From a virus: a DNA stretch of 40,734 nucleotides. The position numbers and the translations under genes were made by a program. Location of the stretch: positions 1 to 40,734 of IMG/VR virus record IMGVR_UViG_3300020195_000966; one strand, written 5' to 3'. Positions within the stretch are counted from its first letter, which is position 1; each line of letters opens with the position of its first letter. Of this stretch, positions 15,461 to 22,953 are shown in pieces. The notes below the pieces were generated by a model, which was not told where the DNA came from, did not search any database, and saw only the letters and a list, made by a program, of their open reading frames with translations.

Positions 15461-15916
15461 TTACGGTGTAAACGGATAGAAGCCGACCTCTGGCACGCCA
15501 CTCGCCTTGCCTGAAACAGAATACTTGACAACTCCTCGTGTTTCACTGTCCATCGTGCAGTCTAGAATCAACACGTCGATAATATTCCATGACTGAAGGG
15601 CGTCACCTGCAACCAGCTCGATGTCGACCCTGACATAGTTGCCGGGCTTCAGGAAGGGGGGATCAGCAAAAAGTTCTATCGACGTTTCCCAGAAGGCGTC
15701 GAGCGAGATGTCCAGATCCGTGAACCCTGGAAGGTGGCCGGATACAGGTGTAGCAGTCCTCCCGACTATGTCGGTGGCTCCCCAGCCGTGCACCATGCAC
15801 GTCACGTCCAGGTCATCAACCTTCCAACTGACTTGCCATCGAGTAGTGCAAAGCCAGACAAAGGTTGTGCCTGTCTTTATTCCGACTCGACCTCTGAACC
15901 CACTTACCTTAGACAT
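15461..15916 (-). CDS. tail-tube-like protein, copy 2
   Basis: A 151-residue protein, the same length as its upstream neighbour and plainly its paralogue. Shared stretches are GRVGI, CTTRWQVSWKVDDLDV, HGW, GHLPG-x-TD-x-DIS, DAFWE, PP-x-LKPG and LILDCTMDSE-x-RGVVKYS. I chose the ATG at MSKVSGFRGRV because it aligns with the neighbour's start. The position after head-tail completion genes and before the chaperones is that of the major tail tube protein. Which of the three homologues builds the tube cannot be told from sequence. Confidence 0.7.
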   Translation of the reverse strand: MSKVSGFRGRVGIKTGTTFVWLCTTRWQVSWKVDDLDVTCMVHGWGATDIVGRTATPVSGHLPGFTDLDISLDAFWETSIELFADPPFLKPGNYVRVDIELVAGDALQSWNIIDVLILDCTMDSETRGVVKYSVSGKASGVPEVGFYPFTP

Positions 15917-15956
15917 TGTGAAAAATACCTGAAGTTGTGCGAAATATGAATAATTC

Positions 15957-16412
15957 TCAGTTGCGCGGGTAGAAGTAAGTGATCTGGCCGCCACTCACTT
16001 TTCCAGATGCCGAATACTTCACCACTCCGCGAACCTCGGAGTCCATGGTACAGTCCAAGATCAGAACACTGCTGAATACCCAGCGGTGATTGACCAAAGT
16101 CTTGTGTAAAAATAGATCGACGTAGAGATAGGCACCAGGCTTCAAGTAGGGAGGACTCTCAAATAGACCAAGGTCGTTCTCCCAGAAAGCATCGAACGAT
16201 ATATCAATATCTGTGATACCGGGAAGGTGACCCGTAAAAGGCGTGATGGGCCCACGAGCTTGATCTGCTGACACCCAGCCGTGTTCCGTGCAAGATACGT
16301 CGATGTCATCAACCTTCCAGCTGACTTGCCATCGCGTTGTGCAAAGATTTGCCATACTTCCCAATTCTTCGCCGATGCGGACACGACCCTGATAGCCTGC
16401 AATTTTAGTCAT
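15957..16412 (-). CDS. tail-tube-like protein, copy 1
   Basis: A 151-residue paralogue of the next gene: GYQGRVRIG, LCTTRWQVSWKVDDIDV, GHLPGITDIDISFDAFWE, YLKPGAYLYVDLFL, LILDCTMDSEVRGVVKYSASGK. No Ig-like or other add-on domain is seen. Being first and unfused, it is a good candidate for the main tube subunit. An AAAGGACG ribosome site lies upstream. Confidence 0.7.
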   Translation of the reverse strand: MTKIAGYQGRVRIGEELGSMANLCTTRWQVSWKVDDIDVSCTEHGWVSADQARGPITPFTGHLPGITDIDISFDAFWENDLGLFESPPYLKPGAYLYVDLFLHKTLVNHRWVFSSVLILDCTMDSEVRGVVKYSASGKVSGGQITYFYPRN

Positions 16413-16453
16413 GGGAGGAAACGTCCTTTAATGTCTAGGGAGAGAGATAGTTA

Positions 16454-16981
16454 TCACTCGCCAACAATCATGACATTGACCGTGGCAGCATTGACTGAGT
16501 CGAGGTTGGTGATGTCGAGAAGATCGCCTGTAGCTCCAACGACAGCATAGCCGGCCGCAGAGTTGGTGAAGAGGAAGAAAGCACCGCCAGAGAGAACCAT
16601 GACCTTATCGTTTGCCGCACCGACCCAGTTGGCAAGACCATTGGCGTTGCCGCCCACGGAGACACCACTAGCCAGATTGACCGCCTCATCCAAAGCGACG
16701 TAGATGCCACGAATCTTGACGAAGGTGAGATCGTTGCCGAGCGGATCTTTGATGGGAGTGCCAGCGCCACCATGAAGATCCAGACTGGTCGTGGCCGAGG
16801 CAGCAATCGTCAAGGTAGCGACGTAGCAGTATCTCGCGGCCTTGATTCCTGTTCCTTGGGCAAGAGCAGTCTTGTAAGAGAAGGAAGCCGGTGCAGTAAC
16901 CAGCTGGCCATAGCTCGTGGTGTCGGTGAGAGTGAGAGAGGCCGACACTTTGAGCGAGTCAACAGTCAGAGTAGTTGCCAT
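16454..16981 (-). CDS. predicted virion protein, unknown family
   Basis: A 175-residue protein, rich in Ala, Gly, Ser and Thr, with no charged helices or membrane segments. It looks like an all-beta structural protein (MATTLTVDSLKVSASLTLTD, GGAFFLFTNSAAGYAV, NAATVNVMIVGE). It lies between the tail-completion gene and the tail-tube genes. It could be a tail or decoration protein. I recognise no family. Confidence 0.55.
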   Translation of the reverse strand: MATTLTVDSLKVSASLTLTDTTSYGQLVTAPASFSYKTALAQGTGIKAARYCYVATLTIAASATTSLDLHGGAGTPIKDPLGNDLTFVKIRGIYVALDEAVNLASGVSVGGNANGLANWVGAANDKVMVLSGGAFFLFTNSAAGYAVVGATGDLLDITNLDSVNAATVNVMIVGE

Positions 16982-17003
16982 TGTATCCTAGAAAGTAGAA
17001 GAA

Positions 17004-17720
17004 TCAGGAAAGGGGATATTGACGATCAATCCAGCAGGAGTAACCGACGTGAGTTCTGTATATCAGACTGCCATCCTTGTAGCGAATCGGCTCGGCGGCT
17101 ATTTCGTAGCGGGAAGGGCGAAAGTAAACGGTGCTGGACGTATCGTCTGTGAAAGGTAGGTCCTTCCAGTCAAAGACCGAGCGAAGTTGAAGGGCAGCGG
17201 CTTCAGCTTTGGCAGCCCCGGCGCAGAGGACACAAAACTCGACTTCGGCCAGCTCCATGTACGTTTCGGTATGCGTCCAGTCGAACGTCGTCTGCCCCGA
17301 TTCGACATAAGCATAGGGCAGTTCTGGAGGAGAGCCGTTGATCGTCTCGGGAACCTCGTTGACGTAGAGACCACCGACAACCAACTCTGTCAAGGGCACT
17401 GACTCGTACCAGCGGGTCTTGATTGCCGAGAGGATCGTATTGGTCGTGGTGACCAGCGAGATCGACTTCAGGCGAGGCAACGACAGTTCGCCGTTGTCCG
17501 ACACGCCCCAGACCAGGTAGTGCCCCTCGGGAGAGAGATTGAGCACTGTGACATTGCCGTCCCCGATTCGCGTAGGGCCCGTGACGTCGGAGGGGAGAGA
17601 GCCTAGGAGGCGTCGATAGAACAGCCGGTTCGTAACACCTGCATCGCCAGAGAAAGTCGCCAGGAAGGCCGTGCTCGACAAGCGAGTGAGCGTCAGGCTA
17701 GGCTGGCTGGGAGAAGGCAC
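17004..17720 (-). CDS. tail-completion-like protein with N-terminal Fn3/Ig-like domain
   Basis: A 238-residue protein of two parts. Residues 1-85 resemble a fibronectin-III/Ig-like beta domain (LTLTRLSSTAFLATFSG, NVTVLNLSPEGHYLVWGVSDNG). Residues 95-238 have the layout of tail terminator/completion proteins: an opening helix ILSAIKTRWYESVPL, then PELPYAYVESGQ, EVEFCVLCAGAAKAEAAALQLRSVFDW, and a final beta strand. GTG start overlapping the head-closure stop by one base. Position between connector and tail-tube genes supports a tail terminator role, which is an inference. Confidence 0.6.
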   Translation of the reverse strand: MPSPSQPSLTLTRLSSTAFLATFSGDAGVTNRLFYRRLLGSLPSDVTGPTRIGDGNVTVLNLSPEGHYLVWGVSDNGELSLPRLKSISLVTTTNTILSAIKTRWYESVPLTELVVGGLYVNEVPETINGSPPELPYAYVESGQTTFDWTHTETYMELAEVEFCVLCAGAAKAEAAALQLRSVFDWKDLPFTDDTSSTVYFRPSRYEIAAEPIRYKDGSLIYRTHVGYSCWIDRQYPLS

Positions 17721-18073
17721 TACGTCTGTTCTCTAGCGTCCATCGAGTAGACTTGGTGGCGTCCGGCTTGGTCCCGCATGCCGATCAGAATGAAGATCTG
17801 ATTCGTCTCGGGTACACGACAGCGGTCGCCCTTTTGAGACTTCATGTCGATCGCCGTGTAGATGCGATGCGTGACAAGGATCTGCCGCTGGGCAAAGATG
17901 GAGTTCTTCTCTTCCGTACGGAGAGGCTGAATCGAGGCGGCAACGTCCTGGAAGCCATTGACCGACTCAAAGCCCTTGAGGATTCCACCCGAAGAATCCT
18001 GAGAGTTGACAGGTCGTTCCAGGGAGATCGAACTGTTGAGGAGCGACAGGTAGGACATCTGCTTCAGTGCCAA
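17720..18073 (-). CDS. head closure / head-tail adaptor-like protein
   Basis: A 117-residue small beta protein with the layout of SPP1 gp16-like head-closure proteins: an opening segment ISLERPVNSQDSSGG, a middle QRQILVTHRIYTAIDMKSQKGDRCRV, and NQIFILIGMRDQAGRHQVYSMDARE at the end. The start is uncertain: TTG at 18073 overlaps the previous gene by ten bases, while ATG at 18058 starts five bases after its stop and gives MSYLSLLNSSISLERP. The gene sits directly after the connector gene, as in many siphoviruses. Confidence 0.65.
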   Translation of the reverse strand: MALKQMSYLSLLNSSISLERPVNSQDSSGGILKGFESVNGFQDVAASIQPLRTEEKNSIFAQRQILVTHRIYTAIDMKSQKGDRCRVPETNQIFILIGMRDQAGRHQVYSMDAREQT

Positions 18074-18762
18074 CCCAAGGCAACTTCCTTGTACCGACTA
18101 AGAATCTGATTTATAGTAGCCAGCTCGGGCATCTGCCACTCGTGTCGCCGGCCATCCGCAAGAGCATAGCTGTAATCGCCGATACGCTCTTCTACGACAT
18201 TACCCCCTTGAGGGATAGTCCGCTTCATATAAGAGCATAGAAAAGCCACGGCATACTGTATGTCTTCGGGTACTGTCACGTAGCCGGCTGTGTAGGTGAC
18301 TTTGATGTTGCCGTAGAGAGGGCCTGTGTCGAGCGTCAAAGAGCGTGGTGCGGAGTAGGATCTGGGCAGTTCCGGCCAGACGGTGTTCAAGCGGAGCAAA
18401 AGGCCGGAACGAGATTGAACGGCATTGGGGCCGTCCCAGTCGAGAACATAGCTAACGCCGTCAGCGAGCAGAGTGGACGCCGGGAAGGGAGAAGAGGGGT
18501 TGTGCCCGAATGCTCCCGCATAGTCCAGGTACACCGACGCCACTGCTGTTACAGGCCGCCAACGAAGAGCTAGTTCTCGACGGTTGTTGCCGTTGTAGAA
18601 CTCAGTGTAGTTTTGCGACTCGAAACGACGGCCAGTAAACTCGCTGACAACTGCCTCAGCCGCAGGCTGGAGAGCGGTAAGCCAGGTATCCTGGCTCGTA
18701 TTCGCCGCCGGGATTCCGAGATAGCCCTTGATCTTGGCGACAGTGGTTAGCGCCACGATCAC
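18064..18762 (-). CDS. head-tail connector protein (gp6/gp15-like)
   Basis: A 232-residue protein with the mixed helical pattern of head-tail connectors. It opens with VALTTVAKIKGYLGIPAANTSQDTWLTALQPAAEAVVSEFTGRRF, a typical start of this family. The middle is YNGNNRRELALRWRPVTAVASVYLD, and later come IKVTYTAGYVTVPEDIQYAVAFLCSYM and a terminal helix. GTG start in a GTGA overlap with the upstream virion gene. It would attach to the portal ring. Confidence 0.8.
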   Translation of the reverse strand: MIVALTTVAKIKGYLGIPAANTSQDTWLTALQPAAEAVVSEFTGRRFESQNYTEFYNGNNRRELALRWRPVTAVASVYLDYAGAFGHNPSSPFPASTLLADGVSYVLDWDGPNAVQSRSGLLLRLNTVWPELPRSYSAPRSLTLDTGPLYGNIKVTYTAGYVTVPEDIQYAVAFLCSYMKRTIPQGGNVVEERIGDYSYALADGRRHEWQMPELATINQILSRYKEVALGWH

Positions 18763-19451
18763 GCCTCGCTGTGGTAGCCCAAGTGAACGAAGACGGTACC
18801 GGCTCCAGAAGTCTGCACGCGGACCTTCTTGTCGGCTGTAGCCAGCTTCTTGAGGAAGTCGCCGCTGATTGCAACTGTGCTACCGTTGACACCGTAAAGC
18901 TTATACAGGACAGTGCCCGAAGTCTCTGCCAGCAGACTAAGAGAGATCGTAGCCCCAAAGGAGACGACCAGATCGTCAATGACGATCTTCTGAGTGGCAG
19001 TCGGAGCAGCAGACAGGTCGGCCGCTACGGAAGCATCCGCAGAATCGAGGATCGCCGTCAATTTCGTGTAGGTCGAACCGTCTTTGGCCGAACGCGTCCA
19101 GACCTTGCCATTCGCGTCGGTGTTCAAGGACGCGTAGTCGCCATCGGTGCCAGGAGAAGCTGCGGCCGTGTCCGTGCGTTTGGTAAGGACAAAGACGCCT
19201 GTGTCGCCCGTCGTGTGTGCGGCGTCTTCGGCCTTGCCAAGGGAAGTGGCAGCCACGCCGGGGACGAGCGAAGTGACATCGACGTCGCCGATGTCCACAC
19301 CAGAATTGGCCGCAAGCTTGCCGACGGCAGACGAGCCGGCCAGTAGAGTGGTCGAGTGCTCGACAATATGCGGATCGCCATCAGAGCCCACACCCGAAGA
19401 CTTCAGGTAGACCGTAGCGTTGCTGGCGTTCTTGATAGCAGCGTTGGACAT
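18759..19451 (-). CDS. virion protein with shared DGDY module
   Basis: A 230-residue Ala/Thr/Ser-rich protein. Its central motif (DTGVFVLTKRTDT...GTDGDYASLNTDANGKVWTRS) matches one in the gene at 22096-22950 (GLQVLAVRRAAP...DTDGDYEPLQVSAGRLWTST). A beta-rich C-terminal half follows (TVLYKLYGVNGSTVAISGDF, GAGTVFVHLGYHSEA). It lies between capsid and connector genes. A head decoration or fibre-base protein is plausible; no function is assigned. Confidence 0.6.
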   Translation of the reverse strand: MSNAAIKNASNATVYLKSSGVGSDGDPHIVEHSTTLLAGSSAVGKLAANSGVDIGDVDVTSLVPGVAATSLGKAEDAAHTTGDTGVFVLTKRTDTAAASPGTDGDYASLNTDANGKVWTRSAKDGSTYTKLTAILDSADASVAADLSAAPTATQKIVIDDLVVSFGATISLSLLAETSGTVLYKLYGVNGSTVAISGDFLKKLATADKKVRVQTSGAGTVFVHLGYHSEA

Positions 19452-19462
19452 TATGCTCTCTG

Positions 19463-19819
19463 TCAGATGAGGGCGATGTAGCCGGAGTCGTAGGGTATGG
19501 TGAAGTCGAGGGCTGGTGTAATGCCTTCAACTACATCAGGGGCTGCCATGAACCAGAGAAGTATCTGGGAAGCGGCCCCGCCGATGACGTAGATCGTACT
19601 GGTGAAAGCTGCTACGGCCGGAGAAATCACCAGCTCCTGGCCAGCATCCAAAGGCCAGCCAGTCGCAGCCGTCACCTCGGGTGAAAAGCCGATGTAGACG
19701 TTGTCCGAATTGCCCAACGCTGCCTTGCATTTCAGGCCCGAAAGCGGAGCATCGTAGGCAGTCAGAGGCACCGCAGTGGTGCCGACCGTGAGAGCCGATT
19801 GAAGAGGAGCGTTGGGCAT
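19463..19819 (-). CDS. small predicted virion protein
   Basis: A 118-residue mostly non-polar beta protein (LTVGTTAVPLTAYDAPLSGLKCKAALGNSDNVYIGFSP, ELVISPAVAAFTSTIYVIGGAA). Tightly packed between two other head-region genes, with 4- and 11-base gaps, which supports its reality. It may be a head decoration or minor structural protein; no family was recognised. Confidence 0.5.
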   Translation of the reverse strand: MPNAPLQSALTVGTTAVPLTAYDAPLSGLKCKAALGNSDNVYIGFSPEVTAATGWPLDAGQELVISPAVAAFTSTIYVIGGAASQILLWFMAAPDVVEGITPALDFTIPYDSGYIALI

Positions 19820-19823
19820 AGGA

Positions 19824-20261
19824 TCACGTCACGTAACCTGTCCCTGTACCAGAAATCTTCAGGCGGCCCATAACAAAGGCAGCGACAGGAACGTTAGGAG
19901 TGCCACCGCCGGCCGTAACCACGACGCACTTGACGTAACGCATCTTCCGCTTCGCGGCGGAGACGACGGTGACGAGGTTGTCGTTGAGGGTGGTCGAGCC
20001 GGCAAGTGCAGTCTTCACGCCGTCGGCAATGTCGCTATAGCTGCCGCCAGAGGTGGCAGACTCCGTCAGCTTGAACTGAACGGTCGTCGTGGCGTCGCCG
20101 GCATTGCCCGTGCAGAAGAAGCCGTGGATGGGACCATCGGTAAGCTGGCAGTCGACCGCCGTGCCGGAGGTCGTAGTATCGGTGGAGATGGTCGTGCCCG
20201 GCACAATAGAGTAGCCGAGCTTCGTATTCGTCGCGAGATCAACGAGGAAGGTTGCAGACAT
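19824..20261 (-). CDS. predicted head-associated protein following the major capsid gene
   Basis: A 145-residue protein beginning MSATFLVDLATNTKLGYS, with AGGG five bases before the ATG. It has segments typical of phage decoration-type proteins (FFCTGNAGDATTTVQFKLTES, LVTVVSAAKRKMRYVKCVVVTAGGG). An upstream in-frame extension runs into the capsid gene's 3' region and is not supported. It is the first gene after the capsid gene and its downstream inverted repeat. A decoration role is inferred from position. Confidence 0.55.
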   Translation of the reverse strand: MSATFLVDLATNTKLGYSIVPGTTISTDTTTSGTAVDCQLTDGPIHGFFCTGNAGDATTTVQFKLTESATSGGSYSDIADGVKTALAGSTTLNDNLVTVVSAAKRKMRYVKCVVVTAGGGTPNVPVAAFVMGRLKISGTGTGYVT

Positions 20262-20309
20262 GTGGCCCTGTAGTGAGGAGATTTGTGCGGGTAAGAAGAA
20301 AAGAAAAGA

Positions 20310-20378
20310 GACGCCGGGGGCGAGAGAGGCTGCGGGAAAGGGATAATAAAGAGCCCCCTCTTGTACTCCCCCGGCGTC
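20310..20378 (-). terminator. long inverted repeat after the capsid gene, possible attenuating terminator
   Basis: An 11-bp perfect arm pair (20310-20320 and 20368-20378) encloses a second small hairpin (AAGAG/CTCTT with a GGGG loop on the minus strand). It is followed on the minus strand by a U-rich run (TCTTTTCTTTTC). It lies between the capsid gene and the next gene, where many phages have partial termination to raise capsid mRNA over downstream mRNA. Confidence 0.55.
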
Positions 20379-20386
20379 AATTCGAC

Positions 20387-21823
20387 TCAGCCTTCCACGA
20401 GCGAGTCGCAGAGGATGAAGCTGGCTTCGCGGAGCGGGGCCGCATCGCAGTAGAGAATACCTCGCAACCACGTCTGGTCGTTGGTCAGCGGAGTGTCGCC
20501 GCTATTGCTCATCTGGAACTCCATCACGCCGCTGAGGGCGATCAGGTAGTCGTTGAAGTCGCCGCCCAGGACATAGCTGAGGGCGGTGCTGCTGCCCTTT
20601 GCTCGGTTGTTCGCAAGCTGCGTGCTCTTGAACACCGGGTAGCCGCTCAGATTGCCGGGCATCTGGCGTTCGAGGCTGAAGCTGTCCTGCAGCTCGCGCC
20701 AGACATTGAAGACAAACCCGCCCTTGCCGTCGCCGGCCGTGATGGCGTCCGACCGACGGTTCACAATGCCCGCCCACAGCAAGGGCCGCATGATGAACGC
20801 CTTGAAGATCGCGTTGACATTCTCGACCTTGGCGACCAGCTTCGCCACGTCCTCGGGGCTGAAGGTGTCGCCGTCGGTGCCCGTCGTGCTCGCTGTATGC
20901 GTGCCGATCGAGGCATAGTTGATGAGGCCCTTCGGCGTAGTCGAGCTGCCGACGTCTTCGAGCAGGGTCTTGTCCATCTTCAAGGACATCACACGCGCGA
21001 TGTCGTCGCGGATGAACTGTTCGACCGAGACCGCAGCGAACCGGAACAGCTCGTTGGGAATCTTCGAGAGCACGCCCAGCTTCTTGGCCTGCAGCGTGAT
21101 GTCGCCGGTCGTCGGATGCGAGTCGGTGATCGCCGACGACTCGCCGACCCAGTAGGCCGTCGAAGCGCCAGTCTGACGCGGCAAGGTCAAGCGACCGTGC
21201 GGCGGCATCGGCATCTGGCGGGCACCAGCCTGCATCAGGACTTCGTTGTTGCGGAGAATGGTGACCAACTCGCCGAAGACCGGCATGCCGACCAAGGCAC
21301 CCAAGTTGGCGTCATCCTGCCAACTCATGGCCTTCTCGACGCCCCAGTGCTTGAGGCGAAGATTGCGGACTTCCTCCGGATTCGAACCGTGGACCGAAGC
21401 ACCCATCACCTGACGGCACTCCGTGGCCAGCCGCTCGTCTCCGAGCTGCACGGCCAGCAGATCGCTGGCGAAGGGAACCATGACCGAGTTGCCGAAGCCG
21501 CGGCGATAGCCCGCATCCTGGTAGAGCTTGCTCAGCCGGCTGTGCATGTCCAGCTCGACCTTCACATTGTCAGAATGCAGATGCCCGCCAATAAAGGCAC
21601 CCAGCTTCTGAAAGCTGAAGCCGCGACTGGTGTTGGGATCCTCGCCCGTTCGGATGAAAGGGCCTTGGGCGGCGGCGGGAGTCGGCTTGGCCAGCTCCTT
21701 CACGGTCTTGACCAGGTCCGCCTGAGTGGCTGCAAAACTGTTGATCGACTCGATCAACGTCTTCGAGGGATTGACCACCTCAGTGGCCTTAGTAGCAGAA
21801 ACTTCGGGAGGCATGTTTTCCAT
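20387..21823 (-). CDS. major capsid protein, HK97 fold
   Basis: A 478-residue HK97-family capsid protein. Residues 1-110 are a helical delta-domain-like region (TLIESINSFAATQADLVKTVKELA). The rest carries family landmarks: GALVGMPVFGELVTILRNNEVLMQAG, GRLTLPRQTGASTAYWVGESSAITDS, QAKKLGVLSKIPNELFRFAAVSVEQFIRDDIARVMSLKMDKTLLE, TTPKGLINYASIG, and near the end YPVFKSTQLANN and FNDYLIALSGVMEFQMSN. It follows the S78 protease by two genes. A second ATG at 21814 has a better-spaced GGA upstream. The N-terminal region is probably cut off by the protease. Confidence 0.92.
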   Translation of the reverse strand: MENMPPEVSATKATEVVNPSKTLIESINSFAATQADLVKTVKELAKPTPAAAQGPFIRTGEDPNTSRGFSFQKLGAFIGGHLHSDNVKVELDMHSRLSKLYQDAGYRRGFGNSVMVPFASDLLAVQLGDERLATECRQVMGASVHGSNPEEVRNLRLKHWGVEKAMSWQDDANLGALVGMPVFGELVTILRNNEVLMQAGARQMPMPPHGRLTLPRQTGASTAYWVGESSAITDSHPTTGDITLQAKKLGVLSKIPNELFRFAAVSVEQFIRDDIARVMSLKMDKTLLEDVGSSTTPKGLINYASIGTHTASTTGTDGDTFSPEDVAKLVAKVENVNAIFKAFIMRPLLWAGIVNRRSDAITAGDGKGGFVFNVWRELQDSFSLERQMPGNLSGYPVFKSTQLANNRAKGSSTALSYVLGGDFNDYLIALSGVMEFQMSNSGDTPLTNDQTWLRGILYCDAAPLREASFILCDSLVEG

Positions 21824-21856
21824 GAAGAAAGAAGGGGAAATGATTTCTAGCAGATG

Positions 21857-22072
21857 TCACTGGTTTGGCGAGAATTCGCCGCAAGACATGTCCAATGCAG
21901 TTAATGTAAAGATACCAACAGGTCCATGCAATGTCAATGGGCCTTGCGATATAATTTTAGGAGGGTATCGCCGGCATTCGCCAAAGATGGGACTTCCGGC
22001 AACAGGCTTCCAGTGCTTGCAGTTCCCACATATGGGCAACAGGACAGGTTCAGGCTTTGGTTGTTTTGCCAT
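21857..22072 (-). CDS. small Cys-rich putative metal-binding protein
   Basis: A 71-residue protein with CGNCKHWKP, then GECRRYPPK, and C-G-E-F near the end (MSCGEFSP). Four cysteines in a C-x2-C ... C ... C layout suggest zinc binding, as in many short phage proteins. I chose the ATG at MAKQPKPEP; a TTG 27 bases upstream overlaps the neighbour. It sits between two head genes, which is an unusual place for a likely regulatory or accessory protein. Confidence 0.65.
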   Translation of the reverse strand: MAKQPKPEPVLLPICGNCKHWKPVAGSPIFGECRRYPPKIISQGPLTLHGPVGIFTLTALDMSCGEFSPNQ

Positions 22073-22095
22073 GTAGCTGCTCTTAAAAGTGGCGG

Positions 22096-22950
22096 TCAAT
22101 CCTGCCGCAGGCCAAGGATCAATTTAACACCAGACGCCGTGAAGGTTGGCGTGCCAGCACCGTTCACAACGGCAAGGTAGATGAGCTGCGAACCGGCGGA
22201 AGCTTTCAGGCAGAGGCCGATAGCCTTGAGGCAAGCGACCTTCACGCCGCCCAGGTCCTTATAGTCGCCAACTCCCACGTCGACGAATCCGAGTATATCG
22301 AGAGCGCCCGCATCGCTGATGGAAGGCGCAGCGTTCTCGGCACCGAACGTGTTGTTCGCAGACAAGAAGTAGACAGTAAAGGCTACGCCCTGATCGTCTT
22401 CGTCGACGACGGTAAGCGATTGGAGGACAGCCCGACCGGCGTTGACTCGGACACCAGTGAACGATTGTGTCTCGGCGAGCAGGTCCCCGGAAGCGTAGGC
22501 AACAATGTCCAGGGTCAGAGTGACGCTAACCACATCACCGGGAGCACCCACCTGACCGATGGTGGCAGAACCGGCTTCGAGGGCCGTTGAAGTCCAGAGC
22601 CGGCCGGCAGAGACTTGAAGGGGCTCGTAGTCGCCATCGGTATCGGAAGTGTTGACAGGAGCCGCTCTGCGGACGGCAAGAACCTGAAGGCCCTTGTCGC
22701 CACTGATACTGGCCGCATCCTCGGCAAGAACCAGATCGTCGAGGAGGGCAAGGGAGGTGACGGCGGGGTCGTCCGAGCCCAGCGTGACGCGAGGAGTGGA
22801 CGCAGCAACTGCACCGGCCGCAGAGGTCATGTCAAGGGCGACACCATCAGCGCCGACACTGAGCTTGACTCGCTGGAACAGGACACCGCTTACATCGTCA
22901 GCAGCGATCGATGCGCCGGAACCTGGTGTAACGAAGAGATTGTCAGCCAT
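22096..22950 (-). CDS. predicted head virion protein with DGDY module
   Basis: A 284-residue Ala/Val/Gly-rich protein. It shares the motif VLAVRRAAP...DTDGDYEPLQVSAGRLW with the gene at 18759-19451, implying a common module. The rest is beta-rich (GDVVSVTLTLDIVAYASGDLLAE, GVAFTVYFLSANNTFG). Between the prohead protease and the capsid gene, it could be a decoration or fibre protein. An ATG three bases after the protease stop implies co-translation. Confidence 0.6.
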   Translation of the reverse strand: MADNLFVTPGSGASIAADDVSGVLFQRVKLSVGADGVALDMTSAAGAVAASTPRVTLGSDDPAVTSLALLDDLVLAEDAASISGDKGLQVLAVRRAAPVNTSDTDGDYEPLQVSAGRLWTSTALEAGSATIGQVGAPGDVVSVTLTLDIVAYASGDLLAETQSFTGVRVNAGRAVLQSLTVVDEDDQGVAFTVYFLSANNTFGAENAAPSISDAGALDILGFVDVGVGDYKDLGGVKVACLKAIGLCLKASAGSQLIYLAVVNGAGTPTFTASGVKLILGLRQD

Positions 22951-22953
22951 AGG

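Noticed and set aside
20252-21850. Plus-strand frame of 532 codons opposite the capsid gene
   Set aside because: Shadow of a capsid gene with clear HK97 motifs.
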